From the NCBI RefSeq assembly GCF_900105255.1, contig NZ_LT629763.1, positions 1,178,001 through 1,242,000 of the forward strand: a stretch of 64,000 nucleotides of DNA, written 5' to 3'. The notes under the pieces were generated by a model. The model searched no databases. It was not told the DNA's origin and saw only the letters and a list, made by a program, of their open reading frames with translations. Of the stretch, positions 16,563 through 25,804 are shown piece after piece. Source of the DNA: Halopseudomonas sabulinigri. Lineage in GTDB: Bacteria > Pseudomonadota > Gammaproteobacteria > Pseudomonadales > Pseudomonadaceae. Made by a program: the position numbers and the translations under genes. The stretch's first letter is position 1; each line of letters opens with the position of its first letter.

Positions 16563-18422
16563 ATGCATCTCTCGCTGAAATCCGCCTGTCTGGCGCTGCT
16601 CACCTGCTACACCGCTGCGGCCATGGCCGACCCGACAGAATCGCACCACGCCCTGACCCTGTACGACGAAGCGCCTAAATACGCAGCCGACTTTCAGCAC
16701 TTCGACTACGTCAATCCCGATGCCCCCAAGGGCGGCACCCTGCGCCTGGCCGGCTTCGGCGGCTTTGACTCGCTCAACCCCTACATCAGCCGTGGCACCG
16801 CGGCAGAAAATCTCGGGCTGATCTACGACACCCTGACCTTTCACGCGCTGGATGAGCCCTTTACCGAATACGGGCTGATCGCGCAAAGCATGCAGAAAGC
16901 CGAAGACGGCACCTGGGTACGCTTTCATCTACGCCCGGAAGCGCGCTTCCATGATGGCGAGCAGATCACCGCGGATGACGTGGTGTTCACTTTCAATACT
17001 CTGGTCAGCGATGGTGCGCCCTTCTACCGCGCCTATTACGGCGACGTCAAAGAAGTAGTGGCGGAAGATCCGCAGACAGTCATATTTCGCTTTCATCATG
17101 GCAACAATCGGGAGTTGCCGCTGGTGCTAGGACAGCTACCGGTACTGCCGCAACACTACTGGGAAGGCCGCGACTTCACCAAGGGCTCACTGGAGATTCC
17201 GCTGGGCAGCGGCCCCTACCGGATAGATCAGGTGCGACCCGGCCGCAGCATCACCTTCAAGCGCGACCCCGACTACTGGGCCGCCGATTTGCCGGTACAG
17301 CGCGGGTTCAACAATTTCGACCGCGTAGTGACCGATTACTACCGCGACGGCAGCGTCACCCTGGAGGCCTTCAAGGCCGGACAGTTCGATTTCAACCAGG
17401 AAATGGCCGCCAAGAATTGGGCCATTGGTTACGAAAGCCCCGCACTGAGCGCCGGCCGAATCATCAAGGAAGAAATCCCCAACAACAACACCCAAGGCAT
17501 GCAGGGCTTTGTGTTCAACCTGCGCAAGCCCTACTTCGCGGATGAGCGTGTCCGTCAGGCCATCAGCCTGCTGTTCGATTTCGAGTGGGCCAACACCAAG
17601 CTGTTTCACAATGCCTACACGCGCACTGCCAGTTACTTTGACAACTCCGAGTTGGCCGCCACCGGCGAGCCCGACGCCGCCGAACTGGAGCTGCTGATCC
17701 CGCTACGCGAACAACTGCCCAAAGCCACCTTCGGCCCTGCCTATGTCCCGCCCAAGACAGACGGCAGCGGTAGCGTGCGCGAGCAGATGCGCGAGGCCTA
17801 CGCTCTGCTGCAGGAAGCCGGCTGGAAGATCGTCGATGACCAGCTGGTCAACGCCGAGGGTGAGGCCCTGACCTTTGAGTTTCTGCTGGTGCAGGCCGAA
17901 TTTGAACGCGTGCTGCTGCCCTTCAAGCGCAATCTGGCCTCGCTGGGCATCAACATGACCCTGCGTCGGGTGGATGTGTCCCAGTACATCAACCGCCTGC
18001 GTTCGCGCGATTTCGACATGATCGTCAGCGGCTTTGGGCAATCCAACTCACCGGGTAACGAGCAACGCGAGTACTGGCACTCCTCCAGCGCCGACAATCC
18101 CGGCAGCCGTAACCTGATGGGTCTGAAGGACCCGGCTATCGACACCCTGGTCGAGGGGCTGATCGAAGCCGACACCCGTGACTCGCTGATTACCCACACC
18201 CGCGCGCTGGACCGGGCACTGCGCGCCAAACACCTGGTGGTACCCAACTGGTACACCAGCGTCTACCGGGTGGCCTACTGGGACAAGTTTGCCCACCCCG
18301 CCGTATCGCCCAAGTACGACATTGGCCTGTTCACCTGGTGGGTCGATCCAGCCAAGGCCAACGACCCGGCACCCAGCGACGCAATTCCGGCTGTTACCAC
18401 CCCCGTCAGTGAGGACGAATAA
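16563..18422 (+). CDS. yejA: Periplasmic peptide-binding protein of a Yej-type ABC importer (copy 2)
   Basis: The 619-residue paralogue of the preceding protein has signal peptide [22 protein letters not shown] and the shared [28 protein letters not shown] and [21 protein letters not shown] segments. The region after the first motif ([33 protein letters not shown]) and the pocket-lining central part differ from copy 1, so the two probably bind different peptides. A short acidic C-terminal extension ([19 protein letters not shown]) is absent from copy 1. The gene is 2 bases upstream of yejB. The partition of ligands between the copies is unknown. Confidence 0.93.
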   Translation: MHLSLKSACLALLTCYTAAAMADPTESHHALTLYDEAPKYAADFQHFDYVNPDAPKGGTLRLAGFGGFDSLNPYISRGTAAENLGLIYDTLTFHALDEPFTEYGLIAQSMQKAEDGTWVRFHLRPEARFHDGEQITADDVVFTFNTLVSDGAPFYRAYYGDVKEVVAEDPQTVIFRFHHGNNRELPLVLGQLPVLPQHYWEGRDFTKGSLEIPLGSGPYRIDQVRPGRSITFKRDPDYWAADLPVQRGFNNFDRVVTDYYRDGSVTLEAFKAGQFDFNQEMAAKNWAIGYESPALSAGRIIKEEIPNNNTQGMQGFVFNLRKPYFADERVRQAISLLFDFEWANTKLFHNAYTRTASYFDNSELAATGEPDAAELELLIPLREQLPKATFGPAYVPPKTDGSGSVREQMREAYALLQEAGWKIVDDQLVNAEGEALTFEFLLVQAEFERVLLPFKRNLASLGINMTLRRVDVSQYINRLRSRDFDMIVSGFGQSNSPGNEQREYWHSSSADNPGSRNLMGLKDPAIDTLVEGLIEADTRDSLITHTRALDRALRAKHLVVPNWYTSVYRVAYWDKFAHPAVSPKYDIGLFTWWVDPAKANDPAPSDAIPAVTTPVSEDE

Positions 18423-18424
18423 GC

Positions 18425-19498
18425 ATGCTGGCCTATATTGTTCGCCGCCTGCTGCTGATCATCCCCACCCTGTTCGGCATCCTGTTGATCAACTTTCTGA
18501 TCATTCAGGCGGCACCCGGCGGCCCGGTCGAGCAGATGATCGCCAACCTCGAAGGCTTCGAAGGCAGCGCTACCAGCCGTGTTTCCGGCGGCGGTGGCGA
18601 GGTAGCGAGCGGCGGCAACTATCGCGGCGCGCAGGGTCTGGACCCAGACATCATCAAGGAAATCGAAAAAATGTACGGCTTTGACAAGCCGGCGCATGAG
18701 CGTTTCTGGTTGATGATCAAGGGCTATCTGCAGTTTGACTTCGGCGACAGTTTCTTCCGCGACGCCAAGGTCACCGACCTGATTCTGGAGAAAATGCCGG
18801 TTTCTATCTCGCTGGGGTTATGGACAACGCTGATTACCTACCTGATATCCATCCCGCTGGGCATTCGCAAGGCGATCAAACATGGCTCGGCATTCGATAT
18901 CTGGACCAGCTCGCTGATCATCGTAGGCTACGCGATTCCCGGCTTCCTGCTGGCGATTCTGCTGATTGTGGTGTTTGCCGGCGGCAGCTATCTCGACTGG
19001 TTCCCGCTGCGCGGCCTGACCTCCAACAACTTCGATCAGATGAGTACCTGGGAGCAGATCGGCGATTACTTCTGGCATCTTGTACTGCCGATTTTCGCCA
19101 TGGTAGTGGGCAGTTTCGCCACCCTCACCATGCTGACCAAGAACTGCTTTCTGGATGAAATCGGCAAGCAGTACGTGACCACCGCGCGCGCCAAGGGGCT
19201 GTCGGAAAGTCGCGTGCTGTACGGGCACGTCTTTCGCAACGCCATGCTGCTGATCATCGCCGGCTTCCCTTCCGCGCTGATCAGTATCTTCTTCACCGGC
19301 TCATTGCTGATCGAGGTGATCTTCTCGCTCGATGGCCTCGGCTTGCTGGGTTTTGAAGCCGCCATCAATCGCGACTATCCAGTGATGTTCGGCACCCTGT
19401 TCATCTTTACCCTGCTGGGCCTGGTGGTGAAGCTGATTGGCGACATCACCTACACCTTGGTGGACCCGCGCATCGACTTTGACAGCAGGGAGGGTTGA
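18425..19498 (+). CDS. yejB: Yej-type ABC importer permease YejB
   Basis: The 357-residue inner-membrane permease starts [38 protein letters not shown], the typical BPD_transp_1 N-terminus, and has about six membrane helices. Between helix 1 and 2 is the Yej-specific insertion [40 protein letters not shown]. The EAA loop reads [24 protein letters not shown] (about residues 251-274). It forms the channel with YejE. The ATG lies 2 bases after the yejA copy 2 stop codon. Confidence 0.95.
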   Translation: MLAYIVRRLLLIIPTLFGILLINFLIIQAAPGGPVEQMIANLEGFEGSATSRVSGGGGEVASGGNYRGAQGLDPDIIKEIEKMYGFDKPAHERFWLMIKGYLQFDFGDSFFRDAKVTDLILEKMPVSISLGLWTTLITYLISIPLGIRKAIKHGSAFDIWTSSLIIVGYAIPGFLLAILLIVVFAGGSYLDWFPLRGLTSNNFDQMSTWEQIGDYFWHLVLPIFAMVVGSFATLTMLTKNCFLDEIGKQYVTTARAKGLSESRVLYGHVFRNAMLLIIAGFPSALISIFFTGSLLIEVIFSLDGLGLLGFEAAINRDYPVMFGTLFIFTLLGLVVKLIGDITYTLVDPRIDFDSREG

Positions 19499-19500
19499 GT

Positions 19501-20532
19501 ATGAGTCTGATCAATCTTTCCCCGCTCAACCAGCGCCGCTTCGCGCGCTTTCGCGCCAACAAGCGTGGCTGGTGGTCGCTGCACATCTTTATGCTGCTGT
19601 TTGTACTCAGCCTGTGCGCTGAGCTGATCGCCAACGACAAACCGCTTGCGGTGGGCTATCAGGGTGAGCTGTTCTTTCCGGTGTTCGAGCGCTACCCGGA
19701 GACGGCTTTCGGTGGCGACTTTCCCATCGAGGCAGACTATCGCAGCCCTTACATCCAGCAACTGATCGAAGAGGAAGGCGACGGCTGGATGCTCTGGCCA
19801 CCCATTCCCTACCACTACGGCACCATCAACTACGATCTGGATGTGCCCGCGCCGGCGCCTCCTTCCGCCGACAACTGGCTGGGCACCGACGATCAGGCAC
19901 GCGATGTGATGTCACGGGTGATCTATGGCTTCCGTATTTCCGTACTCTTTGCCCTCACGCTGACTATCTTCAGCTCGATTATCGGCGTCATCGCCGGCGC
20001 CATTCAGGGCTTTTACGGCGGCCGCATCGACTTGATCGGGCAACGTTTCATCGAGGTCTGGTCCGGCCTGCCGGTACTCTATCTGCTGATCATCCTGGCC
20101 AGCTTCGTGCAGCCCAATTTCTGGTGGCTGCTGGGCATCATGCTGCTGTTCTCCTGGATGTCGCTGGTGGATGTGGTGCGCGCCGAGTTCCTGCGTGGCC
20201 GCAACCTGGAGTACGTGCGCGCCGCCCGCGCCCTGGGCGCCAGTAACGGCGTGATCATGTTTCGCCACATTCTGCCCAACGCCATGGTGGCCACGCTGAC
20301 CTTTTTCCCGTTCATTCTGACCGGCGGCGTGATCACCCTGACATCGCTGGATTTTCTCGGCTTTGGTCTGCCACCGGGCTCGCCCTCGCTGGGCGAGCTG
20401 ATCGCTCAGGGCAAGGCCAACCTGCAGGCCCCTTGGCTGGGGCTCACCGCCTTCGTTGTGCTGTCTCTCATGCTGAGTCTGCTGGTGTTCATCGGCGAGG
20501 CCCTGCGTGACGCCTTCGATCCAAGGAAATGA
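19501..20532 (+). CDS. yejE: Yej-type ABC importer permease YejE
   Basis: The 343-residue permease has one N-terminal helix (RGWWSLHIFMLLFVLSLCAELIAND), a periplasmic stretch of about 100 residues, then five helices. GTDDQARDVMSRVIYGFRISVLFALTLT and the EAA loop EYVRAARALGASNGVIMFRHILPNA identify it as the OppC-like half. ATG 19501 is preferred; an in-frame TTG two codons earlier overlaps the yejB stop. GGGAGGG is a strong ribosome site. One base separates it from yejF. Confidence 0.95.
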   Translation: MSLINLSPLNQRRFARFRANKRGWWSLHIFMLLFVLSLCAELIANDKPLAVGYQGELFFPVFERYPETAFGGDFPIEADYRSPYIQQLIEEEGDGWMLWPPIPYHYGTINYDLDVPAPAPPSADNWLGTDDQARDVMSRVIYGFRISVLFALTLTIFSSIIGVIAGAIQGFYGGRIDLIGQRFIEVWSGLPVLYLLIILASFVQPNFWWLLGIMLLFSWMSLVDVVRAEFLRGRNLEYVRAARALGASNGVIMFRHILPNAMVATLTFFPFILTGGVITLTSLDFLGFGLPPGSPSLGELIAQGKANLQAPWLGLTAFVVLSLMLSLLVFIGEALRDAFDPRK

Positions 20533-20533
20533 G

Positions 20534-22165
20534 ATGACCGACACCCCATTGATCAGCATCCGCAATCTGAGCGTCGCCTTTAATCAGGGCAGTGAGCAGG
20601 TCACCGCCGTACACGACGTCAGCTTCGACATTCGCCCTGGCCAGACCCTGGCGCTAGTCGGTGAAAGCGGCTCGGGCAAATCGGTTACTGCACACTCGAT
20701 CCTGCGGCTGCTGCCCTACCCTGCAGCCAGCCACCCGAGCGGCGAGATCTATTACGCTGGCGATGATTTGCTGCAAGCCGGTGAAAAGACGCTGCGCAAG
20801 GTGCGCGGCAATCGCATTTCGATGATCTTTCAGGAGCCCATGAGCTCACTGAACCCACTGCACAGCGTCGAGCGGCAGATCAACGAAGTGCTGGCCCTGC
20901 ACAAGGGCCTGAACAAAAAGGACGCCCGCGCCCGCACCCTCGAGCTGCTGACCCTGGTTGGCATACCCGAACCGGAGAAACGCCTCGCCTCCTACCCCCA
21001 CGAGCTGTCCGGCGGGCAACGCCAGCGCGTAATGATCGCCATGGCGCTGGCCAACGAACCCGAGCTGCTGATTGCCGACGAACCGACCACCGCGCTGGAC
21101 GTCACCGTACAGCTGAAAATCCTCGACCTGCTCAAGGAGCTGCAGCAAAAGCTGGGTATGGCGTTGCTGCTGATCAGTCACGACCTCAACCTGGTACGCA
21201 AAATTGCCCACCGGGTATGTGTCATGTATCAGGGTCGCGTCGTCGAAGAGAATGATTGCGCCACCCTGTTCAACCATCCGCGTCACGAGTACACCCAGCA
21301 TTTGCTGGCGGCAGACCCCAGCGGCGAGCCGGTTCCGGTTCAGCCGGATGCGAAGGAAATACTCCGCGCCGAGCAGGTGCGAGTCTGGTTCCCAATCAAG
21401 AAAGGTGTATTGAAGCGAACTGTCGATCACGTCAAGGCGGTGACCGACATCAGTTTCAGCCTCGCCGAAGGCCAGACCTTGGGCATCGTTGGTGAGAGTG
21501 GTTCAGGCAAAACCACGCTGGGCATGGCCCTGCTGCGATTGCTCGATAGCCAGGGCGTGATTGAATGCAATGGCAAACGCTTGGACAATCTCAGTCAGAA
21601 CGACGTAAGGCCGCTGCGGCGCGAGTTTCAGGTGGTCTTTCAGGACCCCTTTGGCAGCCTCAGCCCGCGTATGTCGATTGGCCAGATCATCAGCGAAGGG
21701 CTGGAGATTCACCGCATCGGCACCGCCGCCGAGCGCGAGCAGATGGTGATTCAGGCACTGCAGGAGGTCGGGCTCAACCCCGACACCCGGCACCGTTATC
21801 CGCACGAGTTTTCCGGCGGGCAACGCCAGCGGGTCTCGATCGCGCGGGCGTTGGTGTTGAAGCCAAAGTTGATTCTGCTGGATGAGCCAACCTCGGCGCT
21901 GGATCGCACCGTGCAGGGCCAGGTGGTGGAGCTGCTACGCGATCTGCAGCAGAAGTACAATTTGAGTTATTTGTTTATCAGCCATGATCTGGCGGTGGTA
22001 AAGGTCCTCAGTCACCAACTGATGGTCATTCGCCAGGGGCAGGTAGTCGAACAGGGGCCGGCAGGCGACATTTTTGCTTCACCGCAGCATGACTATACTC
22101 GTCAGTTGCTGGATGCGGCTTTTGCCATACCCAACATCCTTAACAAGGCCACGACGGCCCAGTAA
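20534..22165 (+). CDS. yejF: Yej-type ABC importer ATP-binding protein YejF (two nucleotide-binding domains)
   Basis: The 543-residue protein contains two fused ABC ATPase domains: Walker A GESGSGKS at 43-50 and GESGSGKT at 320-327. Signatures [14 protein letters not shown] and [14 protein letters not shown] and Walker B segments [12 protein letters not shown] and [12 protein letters not shown] are intact in both halves. This is the Dpp/Opp-like cytoplasmic motor with both domains in one chain, as in E. coli YejF. ATG 20534 follows AAGGAAATGAG; an upstream in-frame ATG at 20507 lies inside yejE. Confidence 0.96.
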   Translation: MTDTPLISIRNLSVAFNQGSEQVTAVHDVSFDIRPGQTLALVGESGSGKSVTAHSILRLLPYPAASHPSGEIYYAGDDLLQAGEKTLRKVRGNRISMIFQEPMSSLNPLHSVERQINEVLALHKGLNKKDARARTLELLTLVGIPEPEKRLASYPHELSGGQRQRVMIAMALANEPELLIADEPTTALDVTVQLKILDLLKELQQKLGMALLLISHDLNLVRKIAHRVCVMYQGRVVEENDCATLFNHPRHEYTQHLLAADPSGEPVPVQPDAKEILRAEQVRVWFPIKKGVLKRTVDHVKAVTDISFSLAEGQTLGIVGESGSGKTTLGMALLRLLDSQGVIECNGKRLDNLSQNDVRPLRREFQVVFQDPFGSLSPRMSIGQIISEGLEIHRIGTAAEREQMVIQALQEVGLNPDTRHRYPHEFSGGQRQRVSIARALVLKPKLILLDEPTSALDRTVQGQVVELLRDLQQKYNLSYLFISHDLAVVKVLSHQLMVIRQGQVVEQGPAGDIFASPQHDYTRQLLDAAFAIPNILNKATTAQ

Positions 22166-22182
22166 CGAAACAGGAAAGCACT

Positions 22183-22977
22183 ATGGGATTTCTCAGCGGA
22201 AAGCGTGTACTCATCGTTGGCGTTGCCAGCAAACTCTCCATTGCCTCCGGCATCGCCGCCGCCATGCACCGCGAAGGCGCTGAACTGGCCTTCACTTACC
22301 AGAACGAAAAGCTCAAGGCGCGGGTCGAGGAATTTGCCGCCGGCTGGGGCTCAGGCCCTGAACTATGCTTCCCCTGTGACGTAGCCGACGACGCCGAGAT
22401 CGAGCAGGTTTTCGTTGAGTTGGGCAAGAAGTGGGATGGTCTGGACTGCATCGTGCACTCGGTCGGCTTTGCGCCAGGCGACCAGCTCGATGGCAACTTC
22501 GCCGAAGTTACCACCCGTGAAGGCTTCCGCATTGCCCACGACATCAGCGCCTACAGTTTTGTCGCCCTGGCCAAGGCTGGTCGCGAGATGATGAAGGGCC
22601 GCAACGGCAGCCTGCTGACGCTGTCGTACCTGGGCGCCGAGCGCACCATGCCGAACTACAACGTTATGGGCATGGCCAAGGCCAGCCTGGAAGCCGGTGT
22701 TCGCTATCTGGCCACCAGCCTGGGCCCGGAAGGCACCCGCGTCAATGCGATTTCTGCTGGCCCGATTCGCACCCTGGCGGCCTCTGGCATCAAGAGCTTC
22801 CGCAAGATGCTGGCCCACAATGCCGCGCAAACGCCGCTGCGCCGCAATGTCACCATTGATGAGGTCGGTAACGTTGGCGCCTTCCTCTGCTCGGATCTGG
22901 CGTCCGGCATGTCTGGCGAAATCACCTACGTTGACGGTGGTTTCAACATCACCGCCATGGGTGGGCTGGAAGACTGA
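22183..22977 (+). CDS. fabI: Enoyl-[acyl-carrier-protein] reductase (NADH) FabI
   Basis: The 264-residue enzyme is close to E. coli FabI along its whole length: [39 protein letters not shown] and [24 protein letters not shown] with catalytic Tyr149, Tyr159 and Lys166, then [17 protein letters not shown]. It performs the last reduction of each fatty-acid elongation round and is the triclosan target; Gly95 is at the residue where resistance changes occur in E. coli (Gly93). It lies 17 bases after yejF with AGGAAAG in front and a terminator behind, so it is at least partly read from the importer transcript. Confidence 0.98.
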   Translation: MGFLSGKRVLIVGVASKLSIASGIAAAMHREGAELAFTYQNEKLKARVEEFAAGWGSGPELCFPCDVADDAEIEQVFVELGKKWDGLDCIVHSVGFAPGDQLDGNFAEVTTREGFRIAHDISAYSFVALAKAGREMMKGRNGSLLTLSYLGAERTMPNYNVMGMAKASLEAGVRYLATSLGPEGTRVNAISAGPIRTLAASGIKSFRKMLAHNAAQTPLRRNVTIDEVGNVGAFLCSDLASGMSGEITYVDGGFNITAMGGLED

Positions 22978-22985
22978 GGCTGTCA

Positions 22986-23028
22986 CAGGCGTAAAAAAAC
23001 CGGGCATCGCCCGGTTTTTTTACGCCTG
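22986..23028. terminator. Bidirectional terminator between fabI and amtB
   Basis: CAGGCGTAAAAAAACCGGG and CCCGGTTTTTTTACGCCTG pair over 19 bases. The A and T runs make it work on both strands for the convergent genes. Confidence 0.96.
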
Positions 23029-23032
23029 CATC

Positions 23033-24241
23033 TCAGTCCTCCGAGATAGCACCGATCTTGTGGATCGACAGGTCAGCGCCCTGAAACTCATCTTCCTCGC
23101 TCAGGCGAATGCCCACGCTTGCCTTGATCACGCCATACACCAGCAAGCCGCCCACTAGCGCGACCACAACACCAGCCAAGCTACCTATCAACTGGGAGAC
23201 AAAACTCACACCGCCCAGCCCACCGAACGCCTGCAGACCAAAAATACCCGCGGCCAGGCCACCCCAAGCGCCGCACAGGCCGTGCAAAGGCCAAACGCCC
23301 AGCACGTCGTCAATCTTGAAGCGGTTCTGCGTGAGGATAAAGGTCCAGACAAACAGGCCGCCTGCCACTACCCCGGTGGCCAGCGCGCCCAGCGGATGCA
23401 TCAGATCAGAGCCGGCGCAGACCGCTACCAGCCCCGCCAGCGGGCCGTTGTGAATAAAGCCAGGGTCTGCCCGACCTACCACCAGCGCCGCCAGCGTGCC
23501 GCCGACCATCGCCATCAACGAGTTGACCGCGACCAGGCCGCTGATGCCCTCCAGCGTTTGCGCCGACATCACATTGAAGCCGAACCAGCCAATCGACAGT
23601 ATCCAAGCGCCCAGCGCCAGAAAGGGAATATTCGATGGCGGCATCGCCACCACGTGACCATCACGATAACGCCCACGGCGGGCGCCGAGCAGCAGGACCG
23701 CACCCAGCGCCAGCCAGCCGCCAACTGCGTGAACCACGACAGAGCCGGCAAAATCGTGGAAAGGCGCGCCGAAACTGGCCTCCAGCCAGCCCTGAAAACC
23801 GTAATTGCCGTTCCAGACGATTCCTTCAAAGAAGGGATACACCAGACCAACAATCAGGAGCGAGGCACACAACTGAGGCGCGAACTTGGCCCGCTCTGCG
23901 ATACCACCGGAAATGATCGCCGGAATCGCTGCGGCAAAGGTCATCAGGAAGAAGAACTTGACCAGCGCATAGCCGTTATTTTCCGACAGGGTTGCGGCAT
24001 CGGTGAAAAAGTTGGCGCCGTAGGCGATCCAGTAACCGACGAAAAAGTACGCCAGGCAAGAAATCGCAAAATCGCTGATGATCTTGGATAGCGCGTTCAC
24101 CTGATTCTTCTGACGCACAGTACCAACTTCGAGGAAGGCGAAGCCCGCGTGCATAGCCAGCACCATGATGGCGCCCATGAGAATAAACAGGGTATTGGCA
24201 CCGTGGACAAGCGTCTCCACGGCGCTGCTTAGGTTTTCCAT
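23033..24241 (-). CDS. amtB: Ammonium channel AmtB
   Basis: The 402-residue Amt protein has about 11 membrane helices. The conserved pore histidines are His171 (GSVVVHAVGGWLALG) and His320 (VWPLHGLCGAWGG). MAMHAGFAFLEVG-type N-terminal helix 1 and GGIAERAKF are present. The mature N-terminus has no obvious cleavable signal peptide, unlike E. coli AmtB. It conducts ammonium across the inner membrane under nitrogen limitation. No glnK gene precedes it, whereas most proteobacterial amtB genes follow glnK. A sigma-54-type promoter lies upstream at 24478-24493. Convergent with fabI. Confidence 0.96.
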   Translation of the reverse strand: MENLSSAVETLVHGANTLFILMGAIMVLAMHAGFAFLEVGTVRQKNQVNALSKIISDFAISCLAYFFVGYWIAYGANFFTDAATLSENNGYALVKFFFLMTFAAAIPAIISGGIAERAKFAPQLCASLLIVGLVYPFFEGIVWNGNYGFQGWLEASFGAPFHDFAGSVVVHAVGGWLALGAVLLLGARRGRYRDGHVVAMPPSNIPFLALGAWILSIGWFGFNVMSAQTLEGISGLVAVNSLMAMVGGTLAALVVGRADPGFIHNGPLAGLVAVCAGSDLMHPLGALATGVVAGGLFVWTFILTQNRFKIDDVLGVWPLHGLCGAWGGLAAGIFGLQAFGGLGGVSFVSQLIGSLAGVVVALVGGLLVYGVIKASVGIRLSEEDEFQGADLSIHKIGAISED

Positions 24242-24477
24242 TCAGACAGCCTCGCTAAAAATCACTCAAAAACGCACTGTATTCGTGCATGAATAAATAG
24301 CCTGTTCCATGCTGGTGCCATACGAGAGCTGAAATAAAACCGCCTCAACTCGTACACAATCCCGCCAGGCCTTATTTTATTTTTTACTATCAACTACTTA
24401 TTGCTATAAGTTGGGTGTTGCTTCAGCAAAAAAGCACTTTATTAGGGCGCAAAATTGAAGAAGCATCCCTCAATTAG

Positions 24478-24493
24478 TGCAAATGACGTACCA
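24478..24493 (-). promoter_or_regulatory. Sigma-54 (RpoN) promoter for amtB
   Basis: Read on the minus strand the bases are TGGTACG, four bases, TTGCA. This matches the -24/-12 consensus TGGCACG-N4-TTGCA at all but one specified position, with the invariant GG and GC 10 bases apart. Transcription would start near 24467, leaving a leader of about 225 bases. Confidence 0.65.
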
Positions 24494-24565
24494 AATGCCG
24501 CTATTAATGCACCGGTATTGCACTTATGCACCGCGGGTACCTGTGCTGCGCCGCAGGCACCGCTG

Positions 24566-24596
24566 GCCAAGCGCGCTGCGCAGCCTTGGCTATAAT
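24566..24596 (+). promoter_or_regulatory. Promoter of the EAL gene with adjoining inverted repeat
   Basis: TATAAT at 24591-24596 is a perfect -10 hexamer, 42 bases before the GTG start. GCCAAG (24566-24571) and CTTGGC (24585-24590) form an inverted repeat ending directly at the hexamer. No good -35 is visible at the normal distance, so an activator may be needed. Confidence 0.5.
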
Positions 24597-24638
24597 CTTG
24601 CATACACCTAGCGGCCCAAATTCGACCCGGAGAATAAT

Positions 24639-25802
24639 GTGTTTAATGGTCAGCCCCTGCCGTATTTCCAACCCCTGATCGATACCGCGACAGGACGTAT
24701 TGCCGGCTATGAAGCCTTGGCACGCCTGCGCGACGACGATGGCAACGTGACCAGCGCGGGGCCGCTGTTTACCGACCCAGAGGTCGACCCCGCCGATCTG
24801 CGCGAGCTGGATCGCTGTATTCGCCGTATGGCGCTGGAGCGGTTCCGCGACACGCCCGACGGCTTCATCAGTCTGAATATCTCGCCGTCCTGGGTCAGCC
24901 AGTTGAAGCCCGGAGAACCACTGCCGAGCCTTCAGTTGCTTGAGGAGATCGGCCTGCCTGCCGATCAGGTCGTCTTCGAGATCACCGAGCTGCAGGGCAG
25001 CATCGAGCAACTGCGTGATGTCGTGCAGCGTTACCGGCAAGCCGGCATTCGCATCGCCATCGACGACTTTGGTGCCGGCTACTCGATGCTGGACCGCGTG
25101 CTCGCACTGGAGCCCGACATTCTCAAGCTGGATATTCAACTGTTCCGCAAGGCTGCCAGCGGCAACGGCAACAGTGGTGACTTTGTCAGGGCACTGGCCC
25201 TGATGGCGGAAAAAAGCGGTTGCTGGATCATTGCCGAAGGCGTAGAGACAGAGCAGGAACTGCACTTTGCGCTGGAGTGCGGCGCGCGCTATGTGCAGGG
25301 CTACCTGTTTGGCCGGCCAGATGAGAACTTCCTGCCTGCCGAGGCGGTGCAGCAGCAGTTCTCCGAACTGCGCGATCACTACGTCTACGAGAAGCTTGCC
25401 GAGCGGGAAAAACTGGCCAACCTGCGCAAATCGCTGGCCGGTCTGTTTGCCGACCTGCGCGTCTGGCTGAGCAAGGGCGCTCAGCCCGCACACCTGCCAT
25501 CGCCGAAGGATTACCCCTGGTTGCTGCGCTGCTTTCTATGCGACGCACATGGCACGCAGATTTCGCCCAACTACGAGTGGAAGGGGGATACCTGGCAAAC
25601 CGACCCACGCTACCTGGATCACAACTGGTCGTGGCGCCCCTACTTCTACCAGATTCTGGCCGAGGCCGGCGAAGACAGCCGGGTGATACTGTCCAACCGT
25701 TACCGCGACGCCACCACCAATCAGTATTGCCTGACCTCTGGCCTGTTCATTGACGACAGCCGCCACTTGCTGCTGGTCGACATCGATACCTCATTCCTGT
25801 GA
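24639..25802 (+). CDS. EAL-domain cyclic-di-GMP phosphodiesterase with C-terminal YkuI-like sensor domain
   Basis: The 387-residue protein has an EAL domain first (about 1-250): YEALAR with Glu25-Ala-Leu, ISLNISPSWV, FEITELQ, AIDDFGAGYSML (DDFGTGYS in most active enzymes), LKLDIQLF and AEGVETEQEL. These metal and catalytic residues suggest an active enzyme that degrades cyclic-di-GMP to pGpG. The last 120 residues (SPKDYPWLLRCFLCDAHGTQISPNYEWKG to LLLVDIDTSFL) resemble the PAS/Cache-like domain of Bacillus YkuI. There is no transmembrane helix. Start is GTG 24639 after GGAG. It ends 2 bases from the convergent kinase gene. Confidence 0.88.
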   Translation: MFNGQPLPYFQPLIDTATGRIAGYEALARLRDDDGNVTSAGPLFTDPEVDPADLRELDRCIRRMALERFRDTPDGFISLNISPSWVSQLKPGEPLPSLQLLEEIGLPADQVVFEITELQGSIEQLRDVVQRYRQAGIRIAIDDFGAGYSMLDRVLALEPDILKLDIQLFRKAASGNGNSGDFVRALALMAEKSGCWIIAEGVETEQELHFALECGARYVQGYLFGRPDENFLPAEAVQQQFSELRDHYVYEKLAEREKLANLRKSLAGLFADLRVWLSKGAQPAHLPSPKDYPWLLRCFLCDAHGTQISPNYEWKGDTWQTDPRYLDHNWSWRPYFYQILAEAGEDSRVILSNRYRDATTNQYCLTSGLFIDDSRHLLLVDIDTSFL

Positions 25803-25804
25803 GG

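Larger units (their letters stand above)
24242..24638. other. Divergent intergenic region between amtB and the EAL gene
   Basis: This 397-base, AT-rich stretch contains a sigma-54-type promoter for amtB (24478-24493), a TATAAT promoter for the EAL gene (24591-24596), and an imperfect palindrome CAACT...AGTTG at 24391-24413. Three TGCAC half-sites lie at 24508-24532, upstream of the sigma-54 element as read from amtB. No small gene was seen. Confidence 0.6.

Noticed and set aside
24284-24316. Second sigma-54 promoter nearer amtB, with TGGCAC on the minus strand
   Set aside because: The -24 half is perfect, but the -12 position reads GA instead of the invariant GC.
24508-24532. NtrC sites upstream of the amtB sigma-54 promoter
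   Set aside because: Three TGCAC half-sites are present, but the spacing between them (7 and 15 bases) does not give the TGCACC-N5-GGTGCA palindrome.
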